DNA of 30,199 nucleotides, taken from positions 1 through 30,199 of IMG/VR virus record IMGVR_UViG_3300035660_001478, one strand, 5' to 3'. The notes under the pieces are model-generated. The model was given only the letters and a program-made list of their open reading frames with translations. It did no database searches and had not been told where the DNA came from. The position numbers and the translations under genes were made by a program. This DNA is from a virus. Shown here piece by piece: positions 1-5,508 of the stretch; position 1 is the first letter of the stretch, and every line of letters starts with the position of its first letter.

Positions 1-405
1 ATGGTCAGTCCAATTTTCATCACTTCGCCAAAAAACAGATATAAGGTCGTTATTGGATGGTTCGACGACCTCAAGAGGGAGGCGAGGTTTAGGATCACCG
101 AGAAGCGGTTTTTCCAGAAGGCCAACGCCTTCGGGATAGACGAGTCAGTCTTTAGGAGAAAGTCGATTCAGTGGTGCAGGATGTTTCAGTTTGAGCTGTG
201 GGACAAGAGGGTCTTCAGGATCAAAAAGGAGGACTTTATGGCGAACTGCTGGATCTATCCGGGGAAGTCCGACGGCGTGGCGAACGGCGAGGTCTTCGAC
301 CCTAAGCTGGTGATCACAATCGAAAAGGCCGAAAAATTAAAAGAAAAGCCAAAGACCGAGGAAGAAAAGCTGAAAGAGCTGGCTTTCGACGGAACCTTTG
401 GCTAA
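1..405 (+). CDS. Hypothetical protein, possibly cut at its 5' end
   Basis: The reading frame is open from the first base of the window, which is an ATG, so the true start could lie further left. The 134-residue product is rich in Lys, Arg and aromatic residues in its first 85 residues and has a charged Lys/Glu stretch near residues 105-128. I recognise no domain, signal peptide or membrane segment. It is followed closely by another small gene and then the lysis genes, so it is probably co-transcribed with them. Codon use resembles the GC-richer phage genes rather than the AT-rich nuclease genes. Function unknown. Confidence 0.6.
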   Translation: MVSPIFITSPKNRYKVVIGWFDDLKREARFRITEKRFFQKANAFGIDESVFRRKSIQWCRMFQFELWDKRVFRIKKEDFMANCWIYPGKSDGVANGEVFDPKLVITIEKAEKLKEKPKTEEEKLKELAFDGTFG

Positions 406-409
406 AAAA

Positions 410-634
410 ATGAGAAAAAAAATAAAAGTAAAAAAATTTAAAGAGTTCGTAAGTTTTTCTTCGTTGATCGATCCTTTTCAGGAATGGGGTAGGGAATTTA
501 CTGACGAAAAAGAAATGAAAGATTTTAAGAAATCTCCTTCTTTTAATTCATTATTTTTTGGGATATTAGTGAAAATTTGGAAGGAATTGAAAAACATCAG
601 AGAAGAATTAAAACGCGAAAGACTAATTAAATAA
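410..634 (+). CDS. Small basic hypothetical protein
   Basis: This encodes about 74 residues beginning with a Lys-rich stretch. An in-frame TTG at 398 would overlap the upstream gene, but the ATG at 410 lies just after the upstream TAA in an A-rich context, which is the usual start style in this window, so I chose it. There is no clear Shine-Dalgarno sequence. The protein is charged and probably soluble, with no domain I recognise. It sits 6 bases before the endolysin gene, which suggests one operon. Function unknown. Confidence 0.55.
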   Translation: MRKKIKVKKFKEFVSFSSLIDPFQEWGREFTDEKEMKDFKKSPSFNSLFFGILVKIWKELKNIREELKRERLIK

Positions 635-640
635 AAAACC

Positions 641-1720
641 ATGAAAAATCGAGGAGTAATTATAAAAAAGCCGTTGCCTACCGATTATTTTTTTGGAGGC
701 GAGACGGGAATTCTATTTGAGGAAATCAACCCGTCGGGTGATTGGTTGGGATATCTGCCCACTGGCGAGTATCAACTGGGAGTATTTTTTGACACCATGG
801 CCTGCGTTACTTTCTCGGCTCTGAACTGTGTGGAAACGCAGATAAACTTTTTAATTAAAAACGGGAAATTAAACAATGATAAGATTCGATCGCTCAGGGA
901 CTGGGGCTTTTTAGATGAGAGCGGAAACTTCAACTGCTCCGATCGGTTCACGGCAAAGATGTCGGGGACCACGCATCAGGGAAATACCTTAACTAATGTC
1001 TGGGATTCCATCAGGAAGGATGGATTGGTTCCGGAGAAGATGTGGGCTTATCCGAGACTTCAGAGAGAGCCGGTTTTTAGCTGGGATGATTACTATCAGG
1101 AAATTCCGCAGAACATAAAGGATTTTGCGAAAAACATTTTGACTATTTTCGATTTCAAATACGAATGGCTTTACTGGGGGCAGTGCGGGGATCCGAATTT
1201 AGAACTGATTAAGAAAGGATTGAAGCAGTGCCCGATACAGATTGCGGCGCCCGTCTGCCCGAAGTGGAACGAGTCGCCGGTGTCTCCTTGCGGAACTTGC
1301 ACTGCTGGACATGCGACGATGGTCTTCAGGGTGGACAATTACATCAGGGACTTCGACCACTATGAGCCGTTTCAAAAGGCGCTGAATTTGAATTACACGA
1401 TTCCTTACTGCCTGAAGGGAATTGTCTCGGTCAAAGCGGAAGTTCCGATCCCGGCTCCTGTCATGCATTACTTTGCAGTCGACATGGTTTTCGGCGAGAG
1501 GAGCGAGGAGGTGAGGTGGCTACAGAAGGCATTAAAGCAGTATGGCTTCTTCCCGGCGAATGTCTTGGAGACCGGGTATTACGGGACCATCACCCAGAAG
1601 GCGGTGAAAGATTTCCAGTATTTCTACAAGGTTGCGAGTTCGATCGAGCTTCTGATAGTCAACGGGAAACGGGTCGGGGTCAAGACGCGGACAAAATTAA
1701 ACGAGTTAACAAACTGTTAA
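641..1720 (+). CDS. Endolysin: papain-like cysteine peptidase with C-terminal peptidoglycan-binding domain
   Basis: The 359-residue protein probably cuts peptidoglycan cross-bridges at lysis. The N-terminal two thirds looks like a papain-fold (C1-like) peptidase: Cys55 in a MACVTFSALN context is the likely nucleophile, His224 lies in a GHA motif typical of the family, and Asp239 in FDHYEPF occupies the third catalytic position. Residues about 279-356 match a PG_binding_1 domain, with a WLQKALKQYG helix, a YYG turn, and AVKDFQ. There is no signal peptide, so export would need the holin gene encoded next. Several extra cysteines (182, 197, 206, 217, 220) could form disulfides or bind metal. The peptidase fold is inferred from motifs and is less certain than the binding domain. 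Confidence 0.75.
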   Translation: MKNRGVIIKKPLPTDYFFGGETGILFEEINPSGDWLGYLPTGEYQLGVFFDTMACVTFSALNCVETQINFLIKNGKLNNDKIRSLRDWGFLDESGNFNCSDRFTAKMSGTTHQGNTLTNVWDSIRKDGLVPEKMWAYPRLQREPVFSWDDYYQEIPQNIKDFAKNILTIFDFKYEWLYWGQCGDPNLELIKKGLKQCPIQIAAPVCPKWNESPVSPCGTCTAGHATMVFRVDNYIRDFDHYEPFQKALNLNYTIPYCLKGIVSVKAEVPIPAPVMHYFAVDMVFGERSEEVRWLQKALKQYGFFPANVLETGYYGTITQKAVKDFQYFYKVASSIELLIVNGKRVGVKTRTKLNELTNC

Positions 1721-1759
1721 AGGTCGAATATAGGAAATAAAATCGCTCGAGGAAATTCT

Positions 1760-2044
1760 ATGGATTTACTAATTCCAGTGGTGATCACGACTTCTGCCTC
1801 GACTTTTTTCACCGAGGTCCTGAAGTTCTTTCCAATTTTCGGGAAGACAGATCTGAGAAAGAAGATTTTGGCGGCCATAGTTTCGGTTTTGGCCACGGTG
1901 CTGTATATCTTCAGGAGTCCAGAATTTGCCGGATACGATTTTGTGCTTCTGTTTTTGCTGACCTTGTTCTTTAGCTATCTGACATTCAAGACAATAGTCC
2001 AACCAGCCGAGGTGAAGGTCATAGAGTTGAAAGCAAATTTTTAA
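1760..2044 (+). CDS. Holin-like small membrane protein
   Basis: This 94-residue protein has three predicted membrane segments (about residues 3-20, 35-52 and 58-78) separated by short charged loops, and a charged C-terminus. Size, topology and position between the endolysin and a lytic transglycosylase fit a holin, though no holin family motif is decisive. The ATG at 1760 is preceded by a good Shine-Dalgarno sequence (GAGG, 7-8 bases away), which is uncommon in this window. The last codons form a possible -1 slippery site (A AAT TTT) directly before the TAA stop. A shift there would fuse this protein to the downstream transglycosylase. Confidence 0.65.
   Translation: MDLLIPVVITTSASTFFTEVLKFFPIFGKTDLRKKILAAIVSVLATVLYIFRSPEFAGYDFVLLFLLTLFFSYLTFKTIVQPAEVKVIELKANF
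2035..2041 (+). other. Candidate -1 ribosomal frameshift site AAATTTT
   Basis: The bases read A AAT TTT in the holin frame, matching the X XXY YYZ slippery pattern, and the stop TAA follows immediately. Slipping back one base enters the lytic transglycosylase frame, which is open from about 1976 and lacks a convincing start codon. I did not identify a stimulatory structure downstream. Confidence 0.35.
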
Positions 2045-2073
2045 AGGGCACCCTACTGTTCACAGCGATAGCT

Positions 2074-2496
2074 TTGGTCCTTGTGCCACTATCGCTTCCT
2101 GCGTGGGCTCATGCCCCCGGAAAAATTGAATATGCGAAGCACGAGATGGCGATGATAGAGGGCAATTCCCTGATAGGGCTTTCCACCCAGTTTAACAGCG
2201 AAGTGGAAAAGGCCATCTGGGAGGCGGCGGAAAAATACGGGGTTGACTATCAGGAAATGTATGACCTGGCGTGGTGCGAAAGCAGATTGAATATAGAGGC
2301 GAAAGGAGACAGCGGCAAGGCCTATGGTTTATACCAATGGCACTTAGACAGCTGGAAAAGCTATGCCGGGCTGTTTCAAAAGGAATCTGGAACTTACTTG
2401 CAGAGGGGACTTTGGCAGGATCAGGTGGAGATGACGGCCTGGGTCATATCGAGAGGAGAAACCGAGAACTGGCGCAACTGTTATCTGAAAATTTGA
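2074..2496 (+). CDS. Secreted lytic transglycosylase-like muramidase
   Basis: The mature part resembles a lysozyme-like SLT domain: Glu69 in a WCESR motif is the likely catalytic acid, followed by GLYQW and a C-terminal helical region. The N-terminus is hydrophobic and ends in an AWAHA signal-peptidase-like site. The listed TTG start is uncertain because it leaves too short a signal sequence. A CTG at 2056 also lacks a basic n-region, while the frame reads a Lys followed by a full hydrophobic core from about 2041. Production by -1 frameshifting from the holin gene, or a non-standard start, would restore a complete signal or membrane anchor. It probably cuts glycan strands outside the membrane. 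Confidence 0.65.
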   Translation: MVLVPLSLPAWAHAPGKIEYAKHEMAMIEGNSLIGLSTQFNSEVEKAIWEAAEKYGVDYQEMYDLAWCESRLNIEAKGDSGKAYGLYQWHLDSWKSYAGLFQKESGTYLQRGLWQDQVEMTAWVISRGETENWRNCYLKI

Positions 2497-2508
2497 TTGA
2501 CTTCTACT

Positions 2509-2535
2509 CTGCTCGGGAGGAGGAATTCCGAGCAG
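2509..2535 (+). other. Perfect 8-bp hairpin with purine-rich loop
   Basis: CTGCTCGG at 2509-2516 is the exact reverse complement of CCGAGCAG at 2528-2535. The 11-base loop carries GAGGAGG, a strong Shine-Dalgarno-like sequence. No T-tract follows, so it is not an ordinary terminator. It may be an mRNA structure ahead of the small membrane protein at 2551. Confidence 0.5.
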
Positions 2536-2550
2536 GAATAAAAACCAATC

Positions 2551-2652
2551 ATGAAATACTACCAAGAGGACAAAATAGATGGAATAACTTTGTTCTGTCT
2601 GTCAGTAATAGTCGGACTGATAGGTTTGGTATTGTATTTGGCTTTTAATTAA
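2551..2652 (+). CDS. Small single-pass membrane protein
   Basis: This short ORF runs from ATG at 2551 to TAA at 2650. The 33-residue product has a polar N-terminus (MKYYQEDKID) followed by about 22 hydrophobic residues forming one membrane helix. It lies in the lysis region, directly after the transglycosylase, so it could be a small lysis helper such as a pinholin or antiholin, but nothing in the sequence proves that. The hairpin 16 bases upstream may affect its translation. I rate it likely real because a clean membrane helix starts and ends within the ORF. Confidence 0.5.
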   Translation: MKYYQEDKIDGITLFCLSVIVGLIGLVLYLAFN

Positions 2653-2663
2653 AACCCTAAAAG

Positions 2664-2852
2664 ATGAAAAATAAAAAAGAGATGAAAAAAGAAGAAATAG
2701 AGAAAATAAAACAAATAATAGACGAAGAAAAAAATCTAATTAGAGAATATGAAAGAAATGAGATTGTTGCAGATGCGGTTGTAAAATCGCTTAATAAAGT
2801 ATGGGAAAAAATAACCTTAATTATTAACTCCTCAACCCAAGATGAAAAATAA
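2664..2852 (+). CDS. Small charged helical hypothetical protein
   Basis: The 62-residue product is dominated by Lys and Glu in a heptad-like pattern, so it is probably helical or coiled-coil. It is AT-rich, like the methylase that follows. Its 3' end overlaps the methylase start by 11 bases. The sequence around its start (AAGATGAAAAATAAAAA) recurs at the methylase start, giving a 17-base direct repeat that suggests a duplicated or co-transferred translation start. No domain recognised. Confidence 0.5.
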   Translation: MKNKKEMKKEEIEKIKQIIDEEKNLIREYERNEIVADAVVKSLNKVWEKITLIINSSTQDEK

Positions 2853-3450
2853 AAAGTATCAAATTATATTGGCTGACCCACCGTGGTTTTTCACAAGTGG
2901 ATTGCGTTCTTCTAAAAAGATTAATAACAAATATCAGTATTACACGCCAGATAAAACAGCTGGAATTGGTAAATATAAGTCGTTAATGAAAGATGAGGAT
3001 ATTTTAAATCTACCAGTTAAAAATATTACCGATAAAGATTGTGTATTGTTTTTATGGACTACCGATGCCCATTTACCATTAGCACTCCAAGTGATGGAAA
3101 AATGGGGAATGCCATATAAAACAATAGGATTTGTGTGGAACAAAAAAGAACGAAGTGGAAAGCAAGTTTGTTATTATGGAAACTGGACAATGAAAGGAAC
3201 AGAGCTTTGTCTTTTGGAGGCAAAAGGGAATGTTAATTCATTGATAAAATCCCACAAAGTAAGACAACTCATTGAAGCTGAAAGAGGAAAACATAGTGAA
3301 AAGCCAGAAATTGTGAGAGATAAAATAGTGGAACTTATGGGCGACTTGCCGAGAATAGAATTATTCGCCCGCAAAGAAAATAAACTATTTGACAATTTTG
3401 AAGGTTGGGATGTCTGGGGCAATGAAGTAAAAAGTGATATTGAATTATAA
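2842..3450 (+). CDS. MT-A70 family DNA adenine N6-methyltransferase
   Basis: The 202-residue protein has the catalytic DPPW motif at residues 12-15 inside IILADPPWFF, and a LFLWTTDAHLP segment followed by MPYKTIGFVWNK, both characteristic of the MT-A70 family of S-adenosylmethionine-dependent adenine methylases. The later EIVRDKIVELMGDLPRIELFARK stretch matches the C-terminal part of phage MT-A70 enzymes. It probably methylates phage or host DNA and could protect against restriction; the recognition sequence cannot be read from the protein. No restriction enzyme partner is visible nearby, so it looks like an orphan methylase. The gene is clearly AT-richer than its RusA neighbour, suggesting separate acquisition. 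Confidence 0.85.
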   Translation: MKNKKYQIILADPPWFFTSGLRSSKKINNKYQYYTPDKTAGIGKYKSLMKDEDILNLPVKNITDKDCVLFLWTTDAHLPLALQVMEKWGMPYKTIGFVWNKKERSGKQVCYYGNWTMKGTELCLLEAKGNVNSLIKSHKVRQLIEAERGKHSEKPEIVRDKIVELMGDLPRIELFARKENKLFDNFEGWDVWGNEVKSDIEL

Positions 3451-3478
3451 ACCAATAGAGATACTAACAAATAAAACT

Positions 3479-3697
3479 ATGAAAGAAAAAAGATTTAGAG
3501 TTTTATTTCATTTTATAGATTTTTACAACATCAATTTTGGCATCAATATCTGTCTGAACAAGCCGAACATTGAGTTGCATGTGCCTTTTGGATTTCTCAG
3601 GATAGGGTGGGATTGGACTGAAAATAACAAATTTTTTGAATTCACCAGCAAAAAGATGATACAGGAAAAAAATAAAAAGAAATTTGAAAGTCTATGA
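3479..3697 (+). CDS. Hypothetical protein
   Basis: The ATG at 3479 gives a 72-residue protein. An earlier ATG at 3434 would overlap the methylase, so I prefer 3479, which has an AAATAAAACT-type leader. The product has an aromatic-rich core ending in a lysine-rich tail. It shares an ATGA stop-start overlap with rusA, so the two are probably translationally coupled. No recognised domain. Confidence 0.5.
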   Translation: MKEKRFRVLFHFIDFYNINFGINICLNKPNIELHVPFGFLRIGWDWTENNKFFEFTSKKMIQEKNKKKFESL

Positions 3698-4059
3698 TCA
3701 CGATCCACGGCTCGATTCCGAGCAAGAAAAATTCAAAAAAGATAATCCAAGTGCGAGGCAGGATTTTGATTGTCCCTTCGACGAAATTTGAAAAGTGGCA
3801 CAAGGAGGCCGTGAAGGAGATGATGAGCCAGCATTATTGTCTGGAAGGAAAGAAGGTGTGCCGAGTTGAGATAAACCTCTATGCGCCGGACAAAAGAAAG
3901 GGGGATCTGACAAACCGGGCAGAAAGTTTGATGGATCTTTTAGTGGACTGCGGAATTATCAAGGATGACAACTGGTTTGAGATCCCGCAGGTAGTATTAG
4001 GTTTTGGTGGAGTCGATCGCCAGAACCCGCGCGTTGAAATCTTTTTAGACGTAGTTTAA
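3694..4059 (+). CDS. rusA: RusA-like Holliday junction resolvase
   Basis: This 121-residue protein has the N-terminal IPSKKNSKK motif of RusA endonucleases and the acidic catalytic region with Asp71 (KGDLTNRAESLMD), Asp81 and Asp91/92 (IIKDDNWF). Its length is usual for the family. RusA-type enzymes resolve recombination junctions and are common in lambdoid and other phages, where they help resolve or debranch DNA before packaging. It overlaps the upstream gene by four bases and lies upstream of the terminase genes, fitting that role. Confidence 0.88.
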   Translation: MITIHGSIPSKKNSKKIIQVRGRILIVPSTKFEKWHKEAVKEMMSQHYCLEGKKVCRVEINLYAPDKRKGDLTNRAESLMDLLVDCGIIKDDNWFEIPQVVLGFGGVDRQNPRVEIFLDVV

Positions 4060-4066
4060 AAATAAA

Positions 4067-4324
4067 ATGAAAACAAGAAAAGAGTTTTTGGAGATCCTCC
4101 ACGATAACCATTTAAGCGACCTTGTCACGGACGAGGTTGTCCTCGGGACTTTGGAAAAGATGGATCCGCAGAAGACGGTGACCCTGTTTTTGCCGACTCA
4201 GTTCGGGATGCCGGAGGAGCGGAAGATCACCGTCGGCCAGAGGATTGCGGCGGTGAAGGAGGACATCGAGGTGCATAAAAAGACGCTCGAGGTCATAGAG
4301 GAAAAATTAAAACAAGAAAAATGA
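4067..4324 (+). CDS. Hypothetical protein
   Basis: The 85-residue product ends in a charged helical segment (from about residue 60, with VKEDIEVHKK and EEKLKQEK). Residues 50-58 read FGMPEERKI. The start follows the recurring A-rich leader AAAATAAAATG with no Shine-Dalgarno sequence. It shares an ATGA overlap with the next gene. Nothing identifies the function; position suggests a small nucleic-acid or packaging accessory protein. Confidence 0.55.
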   Translation: MKTRKEFLEILHDNHLSDLVTDEVVLGTLEKMDPQKTVTLFLPTQFGMPEERKITVGQRIAAVKEDIEVHKKTLEVIEEKLKQEK

Positions 4325-4551
4325 GCGGAAGGCAGGAGAAAAAAATCAGGCGGCTATTCAGGAAAAGATACAGCGACGAGTTCTTCAGGCAGATAGTTCA
4401 GGGCCAGTTTTTCAGGCAGTTCATAAAACCGAGGCCGAAGTGGTGCCCGGAATTCCTGTGGATGTTTTTATTAAAGATCGTAATCAACGTAAATTTTCAA
4501 AATGGAAATAAAGCTGATAAAAATCGGGGAGATAAAAAAACAGATTTGTAG
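4321..4551 (+). CDS. Small basic hypothetical protein, 3' end altered by HNH insertion
   Basis: The 76-residue product is basic and aromatic, with repeated phenylalanines. Its start overlaps the upstream stop (ATGA). The last 17 residues or so are read from DNA that is also the beginning of the HNH gene, and composition becomes AT-rich there. The original C-terminus has therefore probably been replaced when the nuclease gene arrived. No domain recognised. Confidence 0.45.
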   Translation: MSGRQEKKIRRLFRKRYSDEFFRQIVQGQFFRQFIKPRPKWCPEFLWMFLLKIVINVNFQNGNKADKNRGDKKTDL

Positions 4552-5128
4552 AAAGTGTAATAAGATAAAATTATTAAATGATTTTTATTTTAGAAATGAT
4601 AGTAAAAAATATAGAACAATTTGTATTTCCTGTTGGCACAAAATAATTAAAGAATATAGAGAAAACAATAAAGGAAAAATAAGAGAAATGAAATTAAAAT
4701 GGCAAAGAAATAATCCAAAAAAAAGACAAGAAATAAATAAACGATATTTGATTAAAAATAGAGAAAAAATCAATAAATATAATCGGGACTATAAAAGAGA
4801 AAAACAGAGTTTGAATGTCCGTCTTATTGCTAATTGTCGGTCAAGAATATGGAAAGCATTAAAAGGTGTTAATAAATCTATACATACTATTTCTTTTTCT
4901 TTGATAGGTTGTGATATTGAGGAATTAAAAAAACATCTTGAACAACAATTTAAAGATGGAATGAATTGGAATAATTATGGAAAATGGCACATTGACCATA
5001 TTAAGCCTTGTTTAAGTTTTAATTTATTAGACCAAAAACAGATTTTGAAATGTTTTAATTATAAAAACCTTCAACCATTATGGGCGAAAGAAAACAGATT
5101 GAAAAACAACCTGATAAACAGGGGATAA
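4502..5128 (+). CDS. Free-standing HNH homing endonuclease
   Basis: The 208-residue protein starts with a CxxC zinc-ribbon-like region (CRKCNKI and CISCWH), has a very basic middle, and ends in an HNH nuclease domain: WHIDHIKPC, then CFNYKNLQPLWAKENRLKNN. This layout is common in phage HNH nucleases. The gene is strongly AT-rich compared with flanking genes. It overlaps the preceding gene by 50 bases and the following small terminase by 49 bases, so its own active-site end encodes the neighbour's start. It probably spreads by cutting phage genomes lacking it at the terminase junction. Confidence 0.85.
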   Translation: MEIKLIKIGEIKKQICRKCNKIKLLNDFYFRNDSKKYRTICISCWHKIIKEYRENNKGKIREMKLKWQRNNPKKRQEINKRYLIKNREKINKYNRDYKREKQSLNVRLIANCRSRIWKALKGVNKSIHTISFSLIGCDIEELKKHLEQQFKDGMNWNNYGKWHIDHIKPCLSFNLLDQKQILKCFNYKNLQPLWAKENRLKNNLINRG

Positions 5129-5508
5129 CAGGGCGAGATGAACGAGGGAGATGGGTATCGGGAATTTCAGGAAATCCTTATGGGAGACCAAAATTTTCTC
5201 TTGTTTCAATTTTGGGTGAATTATTACAAGAAATTCCAGAAGGAGAAAGAGAAATAAAAGCAAGACAACTAATGAAAAAAGCCATTGATATGGCAATGGG
5301 CGGGGATACTGCTATGTTAAGAGACATAATTAACCGAATTGACGGGATGCCGAAGGAGAAGATCGAGATGGAGGGCGAGATCGAGCACAGGGAAAACAAA
5401 CTAATTGATTTGTTAAAAGATGCAAATAAAGAGACAAGAAAAAAAGTTGTTGACGGCTTTATTGAAATCCTCAGAGAGAGAAGGGGTAGAGGTGGCGTAT
5501 CAAAATAA
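5080..5508 (+). CDS. DUF5681-type protein, probable small terminase subunit
   Basis: Residues about 20-38 read GRDERGRWVSGISGNPYGRP, the signature of DUF5681 proteins, which often stand directly before large terminase genes and are thought to act as small terminase or DNA-recognition subunits. The rest is helical and charged. The first half is AT-rich like the HNH gene just upstream, then the sequence turns GC-rich at about 5341, as if a conversion tract entered the gene. The C-terminus overlaps the large terminase start. Packaging-site binding is inferred, not visible. Confidence 0.7.
   Translation: MGERKQIEKQPDKQGITGRDERGRWVSGISGNPYGRPKFSLVSILGELLQEIPEGEREIKARQLMKKAIDMAMGGDTAMLRDIINRIDGMPKEKIEMEGEIEHRENKLIDLLKDANKETRKKVVDGFIEILRERRGRGGVSK

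Noticed and set aside
1516-1740. 74-codon frame overlapping the endolysin C-terminus
   Set aside because: It is a shadow of the peptidoglycan-binding domain, which is clear in the main frame.
5420-5491. Terminase start at ATG 5420
   Set aside because: It would overlap the small terminase by 89 bases, while the GTG at 5492 has a well-spaced purine-rich ribosome-binding sequence.
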